This document shows, piece after piece, positions 26,367-35,800 of a DNA stretch of 64,000 nucleotides. This DNA comes from Reichenbachiella ulvae (GTDB taxonomy: Bacteria > Bacteroidota > Bacteroidia > Cytophagales > Cyclobacteriaceae). The position numbers and the translations under genes are program-made. Within the stretch, counting starts at the first letter, position 1, and each line of letters opens with the position of its first letter. The notes beneath the pieces are model-generated. The model saw only the letters and a program-made list of their open reading frames with translations, was not told where the DNA came from and did not search any database. The stretch lies in contig NZ_JAOYOD010000001.1 in NCBI RefSeq assembly GCF_025833875.1, positions 2,232,001 to 2,296,000 of the forward strand, read 5' to 3'.

Positions 26367-26393
26367 AGCCCGAGAGATCCTCGGGCTTTTTTA
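26367..26393 (+). terminator. Intrinsic terminator of the antiporter gene
   Basis: AGCCCGAG (26367-26374), 5-nt loop, CTCGGGCT (26380-26387), then TTTTTTATT. A classical GC-rich stem with T-tract 10 bp after the stop codon. Confidence 0.93.
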
Positions 26394-26467
26394 TTATTGG
26401 ATTTTACTGACTTGAGCAGACTTTTCTTGAAACCTCTATTATTATTGCAGCTGCAAATTCCAAAATC

Positions 26468-27559
26468 ATGAAGTGTCCCCAAGTATTAGTTATTCTAATC
26501 CTGTCTTTACTAGTGGCCTGCGGAGAAGAGTCAAGAAAAGATAAAAAGGAAGTCGTAAGAAAGGAGCAATACAGCTCCATCACTAGCCCAAAAAACAACA
26601 GCAGATACCAGTTGGGCGATCTCATTTCTTTCAGTTTTTCTTCGAAGAATTCAGAAATCAAGATTGACTCGATTTCCATAGAGGTTAATGGGAAACAAAT
26701 TGTTTCTATGAAAGACAGCTTAAGATTTTCCTGGGATTCAAAAAACTTTCAAGTCGGACAGCATTCTTTTGTGTCATCCATATACCTGAACAATGGATCT
26801 AGAGAAAGAAGAATTGTCAATCTCAATTTCAGATCCTCTCAAGAACCCGAAAAGCTGACCTACCGACTGATTTCCACCTATCCTCACGATCCAGATGCCT
26901 ATACCCAAGGCTTGTTATTTGATGGCAATACGCTCTATGAAAGCACAGGTCAAAAAGGAGCTTCCAGCCTTAGAATTGTGGACTTGAAATCTGGCAGTAC
27001 AGTAAAGAAAAAAGACATTGACACACAGTACTTTGGAGAAGGAATTGCAATCAAGGGAGATAGCCTTTATATGCTGACATGGGAAAGTAGACAAGGCATG
27101 ATATTCAATAAAAACAGTTTAGAAAAACTGGGAGAATTTCAATATCCAACAGAGGGCTGGGGACTCACCTCTATCAATTCGGACACCTTGGTCATGAGTG
27201 ATGGTTCGCATCAACTTTTTTTTAAAGACCCTTTAGGGTTTGCCGACTTGAAGGTGTTAGAAGTATATGACCATAATGGGCCAGTTGATTATTTGAATGA
27301 ACTAGAATACATCCACGGAAAGATATTTGCTAACAGATATCAGACGGACAATATTTATATCATTGATCCAAATTCGGGAGAAGTCGAAGGAATTCTTAAT
27401 TTAGCAGGAATTTTTGATAGAAGAGGCTACAATCAACGAGTGGATGTACTCAACGGTATAGCTTATAATGAAAATAGTAATACCTATTTCGTCACAGGTA
27501 AATGGTGGCCTTCGCTGTTCGAAATTTCCATCATTAATCAACAAAACAACCCAATATGA
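26468..27559 (+). CDS. Glutaminyl-peptide cyclotransferase lipoprotein
   Basis: Plant-type (beta-propeller) glutamine cyclotransferase that converts N-terminal Gln to pyroglutamate on exported proteins or peptides. It is a lipoprotein: 'SLLVACGEE', Cys18. An Ig-like segment (about 38-125) precedes the propeller, which starts at 'TYRLISTYPHDPDAYTQGLLF' with the family blocks 'LYESTGQKGASSLR', 'GEGIAI', 'TEGWGLTS', 'NELEYI' and 'VTGKWWPSLFE'. It ends in an ATGA overlap with the SCP2 gene. Confidence 0.93.
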   Translation: MKCPQVLVILILSLLVACGEESRKDKKEVVRKEQYSSITSPKNNSRYQLGDLISFSFSSKNSEIKIDSISIEVNGKQIVSMKDSLRFSWDSKNFQVGQHSFVSSIYLNNGSRERRIVNLNFRSSQEPEKLTYRLISTYPHDPDAYTQGLLFDGNTLYESTGQKGASSLRIVDLKSGSTVKKKDIDTQYFGEGIAIKGDSLYMLTWESRQGMIFNKNSLEKLGEFQYPTEGWGLTSINSDTLVMSDGSHQLFFKDPLGFADLKVLEVYDHNGPVDYLNELEYIHGKIFANRYQTDNIYIIDPNSGEVEGILNLAGIFDRRGYNQRVDVLNGIAYNENSNTYFVTGKWWPSLFEISIINQQNNPI

Positions 27560-27858
27560 GCATGAACCTGGAAGAAACAACCCAAAAAGTAGTTGCATTA
27601 GCAGAAAAAAAAGGTGGAAGCATTGGCAAGAAAATCAAATTCAAGTTTGATGAAGGAGTAATACTACTGGATGACAGTAGTAGCCCTACTCAAGTTAGCA
27701 ATGAGGATGAATATGCAGATTGCACGGTTAAACTCAGCTTGAGCAATTTCAACAAACTAATGAATGGTGAAATGAATGCCATGGGAGCCTTTATGATGGG
27801 CAAAATAAAAGTAGAAGGAGACATGGGAATAGCTACTAAGCTATCAAACTTATTCTAA
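27556..27858 (+). CDS. SCP2 sterol-carrier-domain protein
   Basis: A 100-residue single SCP2 domain, a small lipid-binding fold. The C-terminal 'GKIKVEGDMGIATKLSNLF' and 'CTVKLSLSNFNKLMNGEMNAMGAFMMG' are typical. It lacks a signal peptide, so it acts in the cytoplasm, probably binding acyl-CoA or lipids. It is translationally coupled to the cyclotransferase gene (ATGA at 27556-27559) and lies 96 bp before the TetR/crotonase pair, which also suggests lipid metabolism. Confidence 0.88.
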   Translation: MSMNLEETTQKVVALAEKKGGSIGKKIKFKFDEGVILLDDSSSPTQVSNEDEYADCTVKLSLSNFNKLMNGEMNAMGAFMMGKIKVEGDMGIATKLSNLF

Positions 27859-27933
27859 AACTGCCTTTACGCACCCTCTTAACAGTTATTAAACAACATA
27901 GGTCCATTTGAATAAAATTAAATTTCATTTAAT

Positions 27934-27949
27934 ACTAACATTTGTTAGT
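27934..27949. promoter_or_regulatory. Candidate TetR operator
   Basis: ACTAAC-ATTT-GTTAGT is a perfect 6-bp dyad 5 bp upstream of the TetR-family start codon at 27955. The position is right for autorepression of this regulator and its coupled crotonase gene. Binding is inferred. Confidence 0.55.
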
Positions 27950-27954
27950 TTTAA

Positions 27955-28578
27955 ATGAGTTCTGTGTTACCTAAAGTTGATGTAGCTATTAAGAAGTCTA
28001 AGAAACAAATCATCGTAGAAGAAGCCGCTCGGTTATTTAGAGAGAAGGGTTTTGTAGGAACTACCATGCGTGATCTCGCCTCAGAGGTTGGAATGGAAGC
28101 GGCAAGTCTGTACAATCACATCCGTTCGAAAGACGAGATACTAATAGAGATATGCCTTTCGTTGGCCAACACCTATAGTGCAAAGATGGACGAGGTTTAC
28201 CCATCGGACTATACACCTATTGGTAAGATTAAAAAACTAATAGCACTACATATCCAAATCAATTCTATGAGTTCGCCACTGGCCACAGTGATGAATGATG
28301 AATGGCGTCATCTTCCAGAACCAACCAAAACGAAGTTTCTTGATATGCGAAAGAGGTATGAATACCAATTTACCGACATCATCCAACAAGGCATTGAGAA
28401 AGGTGAAATCAAACAGCTAGATCCTAGAATTACACTCTATACTTTATTATCTTCGGTTAGATGGCTTCAACATTGGTACCATGCCAATCGAGAGCTAGAT
28501 GTAAAGGACATCAAAGACAATATCATGGAAATGTTCTTGTCTGGTTTGACCGATAATCAATATGAATGGAAAAATTGA
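27955..28578 (+). CDS. TetR/AcrR-family transcriptional regulator
   Basis: A 207-residue repressor. The N-terminal HTH (about 15-65) shows 'IIVEEAARLFREKGFVGTTMRDLASEVGMEAASLYNHI'-type features, split here as 'GFVGTTMRDLASEVGM' and 'SLYNHIRSKDEIL'. The C-terminal helical domain would bind an acyl-CoA-like ligand, as for FadR-type regulators, judging from the coupled crotonase. The stop lies 17 bp inside the crotonase gene. A dyad just upstream (27934-27949) suggests autoregulation. Confidence 0.92.
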   Translation: MSSVLPKVDVAIKKSKKQIIVEEAARLFREKGFVGTTMRDLASEVGMEAASLYNHIRSKDEILIEICLSLANTYSAKMDEVYPSDYTPIGKIKKLIALHIQINSMSSPLATVMNDEWRHLPEPTKTKFLDMRKRYEYQFTDIIQQGIEKGEIKQLDPRITLYTLLSSVRWLQHWYHANRELDVKDIKDNIMEMFLSGLTDNQYEWKN

Positions 28579-29320
28579 AACAAGTATAGCAAATGAGATT
28601 GCAACCATCTCTTTTTCTCACCCAAAAGGCAATTCCTTACCTGCATTACTATTGACTGATCTTGCTGAGGAAATAACCAAGCAAGGAAACAATGAGAAAA
28701 TTAAATGCATTATCCTAAAAAGTGAAGGCAGCGGCCCTTTCTGTGCTGGCGCCAGTTTTGACGAGCTACTCAATCTCCAGGATGAAAAATCCAGTATTGA
28801 TTTTTTCGGTGGTTTTGCTGGAGTAATTCTAGCCATGAAAAATTGCCCTAAATTCATCATCGTTCTAGTTCAGGGCAAAACTGTAGGAGGCGGAGTAGGT
28901 ATAGCAGCCTCAGCAGACTATTGTATAGCTACAGAAGATGCATCAATTAAACTCAGCGAGTTAGCCATAGGAATTGGACCTTTTGTTATAGAACCAGCTG
29001 TAAAGAGAAAAATGGGACTTGCCGCTCTAACATCCCTGACCCTCTCTCCTACTGAATGGAAAAATGCCAAATGGGCCATGAACCACGGCTTGTTTCAGGA
29101 AGTCACATCTTCTCTGGAAGAAATGGAAGAAAGAGCCTCCAATAAAGCAGAAGAGTACTGCAACTATAGTCAGGAAGCTACAAAGTCAATCAAGAACATG
29201 CTTTGGGAGGATACCCAACATTGGTCAACACTACTAGGAGATCGTGCCAAAATCAGCGGCAAATTGGCCTTATCCGACACTACTCAAGAAGCATTAGAAA
29301 AATTTCGAAATCGCTCATAG
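28562..29320 (+). CDS. Enoyl-CoA hydratase/isomerase (crotonase) family protein
   Basis: A 252-residue crotonase. The oxyanion-hole segments are 'FCAGASFDELL' and 'GKTVGGGVGIAASADYCIA'; the second catalytic Glu area 'LSELAIGIGP' is present. It probably works in beta-oxidation or amino-acid acyl-CoA turnover. The gene overlaps the TetR gene by 17 bp, so the regulator and enzyme are made together. The substrate is not known. Confidence 0.9.
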   Translation: MNGKIETSIANEIATISFSHPKGNSLPALLLTDLAEEITKQGNNEKIKCIILKSEGSGPFCAGASFDELLNLQDEKSSIDFFGGFAGVILAMKNCPKFIIVLVQGKTVGGGVGIAASADYCIATEDASIKLSELAIGIGPFVIEPAVKRKMGLAALTSLTLSPTEWKNAKWAMNHGLFQEVTSSLEEMEERASNKAEEYCNYSQEATKSIKNMLWEDTQHWSTLLGDRAKISGKLALSDTTQEALEKFRNRS

Positions 29321-29373
29321 CTAACTGCTGATATTTCGCGATATTTAGTCTCATTACTTAAAGTTCCTAGTTT

Positions 29374-29856
29374 ATGAGATTCCTCCTGATCATTCCTATT
29401 GCTTTTTTAAGCTTTATTTCAATCGCCCAGCCAGCCGATGAAGATGAAATAGAATTGATAATCGACAGACATAATTTCTGGAGAAATGAGGTAGGAGTAG
29501 CAGACATTCAATATTCTCAAGAATTGGCAGAGGTCGCATACACTTGGGCTCAAGAACTAAAAAAACAAGGTTGCGCCTTTAAACACAGCAAAAACAGCTA
29601 CGGTGAAAACCTATTTAAGGGAACTCACGGCTATTATACAGCAGGTGATGCCGTAGATGCTTGGGGCAATGAAAAAAAGGACTACAACTACAAGAAAAAC
29701 ATCTGTGAATCGAACAAAGTCTGTGGGCACTATACTCAGATAGTCTGGCGAAATACAACTGAAGTAGGTTGTGCTAAGGTGATTTGCGAAGGCAACGTTA
29801 CCTGGGTTTGCAATTACAATCCTCCCGGAAACTATGTGGGCCAGAAACCCTATTAA
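29374..29856 (+). CDS. Secreted CAP-domain (PR-1/SCP-like) protein
   Basis: A 160-residue exported protein with signal peptide (about 1-19, 'SFISIAQ') and a single CAP domain. The family signatures 'CGHYTQIVWRNTTEVGCA' and 'WVCNYNPPGNYVGQKPY' are complete, and 'HNFWRNEVGV' supplies the first His; six cysteines could form disulphides, as in eukaryotic PR-1. This plant-like form is common in some Bacteroidota; the role is unknown (possibly sterol or lipid binding or Ca-dependent processing). Its stop overlaps that of the converging HNH gene. Confidence 0.93.
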   Translation: MRFLLIIPIAFLSFISIAQPADEDEIELIIDRHNFWRNEVGVADIQYSQELAEVAYTWAQELKKQGCAFKHSKNSYGENLFKGTHGYYTAGDAVDAWGNEKKDYNYKKNICESNKVCGHYTQIVWRNTTEVGCAKVICEGNVTWVCNYNPPGNYVGQKPY

Positions 29857-30365
29857 GAAGCCACTTTAGAGGCCTTTAGGTAATTCAACCACTCTTTCCT
29901 CATGTCTCCCATACTATTGCGCAAAAACATGATATAGGTCGGTCGATAAGGAAGCCTTGCTAATTTCAATCCTGCTTGATCAGGCGTCATATCTCCTTTT
30001 TTAGCATTGCAATGCTTACAGGCAGTCACTAAATTATCCCAGACTGATCTACCCCCACGAGACCTGGGAATCAGATGATCAATGGTTAAATTCTCTCTGG
30101 ATCCACAGTATTGGCAACAGTTGTTGTCTCGCTTAAAAAGATTCTGACGAGTAAGGACTACCCCTCTATAAGGTACATTGATGTATCTATTGATTTTGAT
30201 GACTGTTGGTTTTTCGAATGTAGCGTCGACGGTATGGATAGCCTCTTCCTGATCTGCCTCCAATAGCTCAGCCTTCTCCAAAAAAACCAATAAAAAAGCT
30301 CTGTTAACAGAGCAAATGGCCAATGGTGAATAATCTTGATTTAAAACCAGTACTTTTCCATTCAT
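29853..30365 (-). CDS. HNH endonuclease domain protein
   Basis: A 170-residue protein from ATG 30365; a TTG 6 bp upstream is also in frame. The C-terminal HNH/zinc unit is complete: Cys84-x-x-Cys87, Asp96-His97 in 'TIDHLIPRSRGG', Asn111, and Cys116/Cys119-Asn120 in 'CKHCNAKKGD'. The N-terminal 'VLNQDYSPLAICSVNRAF' is the common lead of this Bacteroidota/cyanobacterial HNH family. The cellular role is unknown; it may act in DNA repair or as a housekeeping nuclease. It lies downstream of the NlpC-like gene on the minus strand. Confidence 0.9.
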   Translation of the reverse strand: MNGKVLVLNQDYSPLAICSVNRAFLLVFLEKAELLEADQEEAIHTVDATFEKPTVIKINRYINVPYRGVVLTRQNLFKRDNNCCQYCGSRENLTIDHLIPRSRGGRSVWDNLVTACKHCNAKKGDMTPDQAGLKLARLPYRPTYIMFLRNSMGDMRKEWLNYLKASKVAS

Positions 30366-30467
30366 TGTCAAAAGCTTTTACAATCAATTGATGCACAATG
30401 CATTAATCGTAATATACTTAGCTTTTGTCTTTAATACCAATCTCAAATGTGCGAGAAGGACCAGATG

Positions 30468-31220
30468 CTACAAATTTTCTGACAAAATCCGTCGAATAAT
30501 GATCGAGTCACTGATTTGATCCAGTGGCACTTTATCAACGCATCCTTTGTACATGCCCATGCATTTACCTCCTTCCATAGCAATGAAACCACTTTTCAAT
30601 GAATCGCTAATGATCAAATCTCCTACTTTGATCTCTGCAATGGACGCTACGCTCTTTCCGCTCTGACAGAGTCCCTCCAAATACCTTGGCGTCTTATATC
30701 CACATAATTTATAAACCTGCTGAACAAACGCTGCAGCATCTATCCCAAATGGCGTTTTGCCTCCAGGTAAAAGTGGGGCATGTTCATACAATTTTAATAC
30801 CTCCAAAAGAAAATCAGGTTCCCGGCGAAGGGACAGACTTTTTGACTCTCCATTATAGGCAATTTGCTCTTCCATCTTGAAGAGTTCGTTGGTGGTGATG
30901 GGTAAAATGCTCCCCAATAAAATTTGGACTTTCTTCTTTTGAAAGAAAATAGTACCACTCAAATCCGTACAAACCTTATAATCAGAATGATTGACCTGAT
31001 TAAAATATTCTTCGCTGATTTGACTATGTTGTGATTGATGAATCCATCCCTTCGAATCGTCATAAACCAACTGGACTTTCAGCCAATCTTCTTTTTGTTC
31101 GATCACCTGGTAGTGTTCGCCAAATAAGATTTGTGAATTCATCGGTGCATCATGAGAGGAGTGATTCCTCATGGGGATCACAGCCAATCGACTAATACCT
31201 TTAGGGTTGGTGGTTTCCAT
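30468..31220 (-). CDS. NlpC/P60-like protein with degenerate catalytic site
   Basis: A 250-residue cytoplasmic protein (no signal peptide) with two SH3-like segments (about 8-65 and 80-115) and a C-terminal NlpC/P60 fold (about 130-245). The family motif normally reads 'GIDCSGF'; here it is Gly-Ile-Asp-Ala-Ala-Ala-Phe, so the nucleophile Cys at residue 162 is Ala (codon GCT, bases 30735-30737). The usual catalytic His after 'GDL..F' is also gone ('GFIAM'). The surrounding fold, including 'LPGGKTPF' and 'FVQQVYKLCGYKTPR', is kept, so a binding rather than peptidase role is likely. It lies 3 bp after smpB. Confidence 0.85.
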   Translation of the reverse strand: METTNPKGISRLAVIPMRNHSSHDAPMNSQILFGEHYQVIEQKEDWLKVQLVYDDSKGWIHQSQHSQISEEYFNQVNHSDYKVCTDLSGTIFFQKKKVQILLGSILPITTNELFKMEEQIAYNGESKSLSLRREPDFLLEVLKLYEHAPLLPGGKTPFGIDAAAFVQQVYKLCGYKTPRYLEGLCQSGKSVASIAEIKVGDLIISDSLKSGFIAMEGGKCMGMYKGCVDKVPLDQISDSIIIRRILSENL

Positions 31221-31223
31221 ACA

Positions 31224-31685
31224 TTAGTACTTTTGACGATCTAACTCTCTCTTTATATCCTTATCCTTGATGCTGTTTCGTTTATCATGGACTTTTTTAC
31301 CCTTTGCCAAAGCAATCTCCATTTTGGCAAATCCTCTTGCATTGATAAACAAACGAATTGGAACCAGCGTCAGACCCTTGATCTGCATTTTGCTGTCTAT
31401 CTTTTCTATCTCTGTTTTATTTAGCAGCAGCTTACGGTCGCGAATAGGTTCGTGATTGTAAGCAGTCCCTTGTTCATAAACAGATATATGCATTCCTTTA
31501 ATGAACATTTCTCCTCTAGAGACAAAACAATAAGCCTCTTGCAAACTGGCCTTCCCCTCCCGAATAGATTTGATCTCAGTACCCTTTAGTACTAATCCGG
31601 CGACATATTCATCGATAAACTCATACTCGAAACTCGCTTTCTTATTTCGAATATTTACCTCATTTGAAAACCTGCTCTTGCTCAT
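31224..31685 (-). CDS. smpB: SsrA-binding protein SmpB
   Basis: The tmRNA partner in trans-translation, which rescues stalled ribosomes. The 153-residue length and the blocks 'NKKASFEYEFIDEYVAGLVLKGTEIKSIR' (split here as 'GLVLKGTEIKSIREGK'), 'PIRDRKLLLNKTEI' and 'GKKVHDKRNSIKDKD' are unmistakable. It sits between tsaD (upstream, 71-bp gap) and the pseudo-NlpC gene (3-bp gap) on the minus strand. No tmRNA gene is present in the window. Confidence 0.97.
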   Translation of the reverse strand: MSKSRFSNEVNIRNKKASFEYEFIDEYVAGLVLKGTEIKSIREGKASLQEAYCFVSRGEMFIKGMHISVYEQGTAYNHEPIRDRKLLLNKTEIEKIDSKMQIKGLTLVPIRLFINARGFAKMEIALAKGKKVHDKRNSIKDKDIKRELDRQKY

Positions 31686-31756
31686 CTATGATTAATTTTA
31701 TTAGAATTGACCACTTATGCAATCAATACTGATCAAATGATTTTTATTTTTTGAAA

Positions 31757-32767
31757 TTAAAACTTCCAACGTGGCATGGGTGATGCTGTCAGATCACTCA
31801 ATTGTCCCCCTTTCAGTTGGTAATAGGCCGTCATCGCAATCATGGCAGCATTATCTGTACAATATTCGAACTTGGGAATGTATACTTCCCATCCTTTCTC
31901 CTCTCCTGTCGAAATGAGAGTAGACCTCAATTCACTATTAGCAGAAACTCCTCCAGCAATAGCAATCTGATTGATCCCCTCCCGCTCTGCAGCCAATTCC
32001 AGCTTTTCCATCAACATACCAATTAAATGACGTTGGATACTGGCAGCAAGGTCGTATTTATTCTCTTCAATAAAGTCAGAATTCTTCTGAGTTTGATTTT
32101 GAGTAAAATACAGGAAAGAAGTTTTAATTCCACTAAATGAATAATCCAAATCAGGCATATCTGTCTTAGAAAATTCAAATCGATTCGGATCTCCGCTTTT
32201 AGACATCTTGTCGATCAATGGACCTCCCGGATATGGAATCCCCATGATTTTAGCACACTTATCAAAAGCCTCTCCTACTGCATCGTCTTGAGTCTGACCC
32301 AAAACCGTCATGTCTAGATAATCATTGACTTTAACAATTTGCGTATGGCCTCCACTTACAGTTAGACATATGAAAGGAAATTTAGGCTGTGGCTCCTCTA
32401 TAAAATGAGCCAAAATATGTGCCTGCATATGATTGACTCCAATCAAAGGAATTTTCAATCCCAGAGACATCGACTTGGCAAAAGAAGTACCAACTAATAA
32501 AGCGCCTAATAAACCAGGTCCCTGAGTAAAAGCGACAGCTGTTAAATCTTTCTTCTCCACCCCTGCTCTTTCCAATGCTTCCATGACCACAGGCGCAATG
32601 GCCTGCTGATGGGCACGAGAGGCTAGTTCTGGTACAACCCCACCATATTTACTATGTATTTCCTGAGTCGCAATCACGTTACTCTTGATTTCACCATCGA
32701 CGCAAACCGAAGCTGAAGTTTCATCGCACGAGGACTCAATAGCTACAATTACTTCATTCATTTTCAT
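31757..32767 (-). CDS. tsaD: tRNA threonylcarbamoyladenosine transferase TsaD
   Basis: Catalytic subunit for t6A37 tRNA modification. The 336-residue protein starts 'VIVAIESSCDETSASV', carries the iron-ligand motif 'HMQAHILAHFIE' and the nucleotide-binding blocks 'VAFTQGPGLLGALLVG' and 'IAGGVSANSELR'. The ATG at 32767 is followed by a second ATG 6 bp on; either may be used. It is divergent from tamB, an arrangement commonly seen in Bacteroidota. Confidence 0.97.
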   Translation of the reverse strand: MKMNEVIVAIESSCDETSASVCVDGEIKSNVIATQEIHSKYGGVVPELASRAHQQAIAPVVMEALERAGVEKKDLTAVAFTQGPGLLGALLVGTSFAKSMSLGLKIPLIGVNHMQAHILAHFIEEPQPKFPFICLTVSGGHTQIVKVNDYLDMTVLGQTQDDAVGEAFDKCAKIMGIPYPGGPLIDKMSKSGDPNRFEFSKTDMPDLDYSFSGIKTSFLYFTQNQTQKNSDFIEENKYDLAASIQRHLIGMLMEKLELAAEREGINQIAIAGGVSANSELRSTLISTGEEKGWEVYIPKFEYCTDNAAMIAMTAYYQLKGGQLSDLTASPMPRWKF

Positions 32768-32896
32768 CCAATTAAGAGGTCTATAAAACCGACTGACAAA
32801 TTTGGCTAATATTTACTTGCGGACAAGGGCGACAGATTAAAATAGGTACCATTATTGTTTTGTTATTTACAGCTACATTTGTGGAGCAGCACTAGA

Positions 32897-35800
32897 ATGA
32901 CAAAACAATTCAGGGTCGATAATCGAATCATTTTTCATAGAGTCAAACGAGTTTTCGTTTGGATCCCTATTCTCTTGCTTGCGTTTCTATTTTTAGGTTT
33001 TGCCTTTTTTCAAATCCCGAGAGTTCAAACCCGAACTATCAACTCATTTCTTCAGCAGATTTCTGATCAGACCAGCTACGCGATCACCATTGGTCATGCC
33101 AATCTCACATCCTTTGACAAAATGCTGATTGAAGATCTGAGAATCTATGAAAAAAGCACGGATAGCACCTTTATTTCAGCCAAAAGAACTCGTGTAGACA
33201 TCAGTCTATTTGATCTAATATTCAAGAAGGAGCTCAACGCAGATGTTCTAGAGCTTGAGGCCCCCTATGTTCACTTGATCAAAAAAAATGATTCCACAGA
33301 AATCAATGCGACTGTGTTCATCAATGAACTCAAAGGGCTGATTAAAAACCCTAACGAGGAAAAGAAAAAACTTAAAATCGCAGTAGATAGAGTGGAAATT
33401 GACAATGGAAAATTCAGTTTCAACGATTGGAGAAAAGACAGTATCCGAGATGGAAAAGATTATTATCATTTCCAATACTCCAACCTTTTAGCCACCGTCA
33501 GTAATTTCACTTTTGACACAGACAGTATTGGGATGGAGGTAGATAGGATGCGTTCCAAAGACCCCTCCGGACATTTACCCATCCAATCCTTTTTTGGTAA
33601 AATAAGCTTCACCTTTGAGCAATTAGCCATTTATGATTTCCTGCTAAAAACGAACAAAAGCCAACTGGGTGACTCCCTTTTCTTCCACTACAGCCAGCCA
33701 TCCAATTTCTCGTATTTCGTTGATAGTATCTCTTTTGATGCACAGTTCAAAAGGTCTGTTATAGATTTTAGTGAAATATCACTTTTCAGTCCAGATCTGG
33801 ATGCCAATGATCGGATCAGTCTTACTGGAGAGGTGTCTGGCAAGGTTAAAAAACTGAATGGAAAAAACCTAGATGTAAGAATTGGATCCAGGTCCAGACT
33901 TAGAGGTAAGGCCTCATTGTATGGCCTCCCCAACATCAAAGAAACCTTCATCGATTTAGAGCTAAAAAACTCAGTACTCCTTCCCAAAGATGTAGCCAAA
34001 TATGTTCCACCAGAGCAAATGGATCGAGTAAACAAAATCGGAATCACGCAATTTGATGGTAGTTTTCTTGGGTTTCCGACGGACTTTGTGGCAACCGGAG
34101 AATTTTATTCTGAGGCAGGGAAAGTGGTCACTGACCTTAACTTCAAGATCAACGAAAAATCTTTACCTGCCTATACCGGTCAATTGGAATTTCAGGAGTT
34201 CAACCTAAAAGCTTTGATGCCAGACAGTAAAAACCTCGGCAACATCACTATGAAAGGAAGTATCAAGGGCTATGGGTTCGAAAAAAGTGACGCGCACTTT
34301 AACCTAAACGCCTTTATGGACTCCATTGAGTTTTCTGGATATAATTATAAAAACATCGCGACCGAAGGGTACTTCGAAGAGGAAATATTCAAAGGAAAAC
34401 TATCGATTGTAGACCCCAATCTGGCCTTCAGTGGAGACCTGGATATTGACCTGAGAGAAGATATAAACAAAATAGATGTAAGTGCCAGATTGGATTCAGC
34501 TCACTTGCATCATCTCGGCTTGATGAATGAGCCGCTTACTATTAGCAGCAGACTAGATATTGACATCAAAGGTCTAAAAACTGATGATATCAAAGGCTAT
34601 GTCAATCTATATGACAACCAAATTCTCTATCGAGGAAGCGAATTGGAAATTGATTCTATCAAATTGCTATCTAGCGAATTTGGTAATGAAAGAATTCTAC
34701 ACATAGAAACTGAGGGGCTGACAGGACAGATCAAAGGTCAGTACCAAAACAGCGCGCTCTTTAGTAGCATGGCTGCTTTTGGTCAAGAGCTTTGGATGTA
34801 CACCAATCCAGACAGCATAGAAGTTGCCAAATATTACAGGGAGAAAAGAAAGAAAAAAATCTCTCCTTTCCAGGCAGAAGTCACAATCAACCTTTGGAAC
34901 CTCAACAAATTCGTACAGCCTTTTTTTCCAACATTTAATCTGTCCCCTAATGTCAAACTAGAAGGCGAATACAAACAAGACTCTACTACCCAATTAAGCC
35001 TATTTAGCACCTTTGATTCATTGGAATTTGAGAATTTGACCCTGACGAAAAACGAGCTTGATTTTAATATCTCCAAAAAAACCATGGACAAAGAAGTCCT
35101 GGCCGCCATGTTCGTTTCAAGTCAGAGTCAAAAAATATCTGAAAAATACAGCTCAGAAGCTCTGATTTTCGACGCTATCTGGTATCAAGAAAACATGGAG
35201 GTCTACCTCAACCTTGAACAACCAGAATACAACAATCACTTTGAAATCTATACGGATGTCAAATTCTTGCCAGATGAAATACAATTTTCACTTGCCCCTT
35301 CAGACATCAAAATTCTGGATCAAAAATGGAGCTGGAGAGAAGAAAATCTAGTAACCATTAGAGATCAAGGGCTTACATTTTCTAATTTGAAGCTTCAAAA
35401 CGACGAAGAATTTATCAACATTGATGGTTCCTATGATTTCAATCCTCTTACCAAGCTAAAAATCACCGTCAACGAATTTGATTTCAAAAACCTACAATCT
35501 CTATTCGAAACAAAAATAGAAGGTATGCTAGATGGAGATATTACCATTCAGCGAAAAGAAATTGACGACCTAATAGAAAGCGATCTGATAGCCAGGTCAG
35601 TAGTAGTCGAAGATTTTTTGCTCGGAAATATTTTTGCCATTTCACATTGGGAAAACAGCAAAAACAGATTGGCAGTCAATTTAGATTTGGTACGCAACCA
35701 GAATAAGAAAATCGACATCAGTGGCTACATCTACCCCTATTCCTCCAACAATCAGCTTGATTTAGAAGCGCGGTTAGAAGAAGCTGAACTAAAAATTTTA

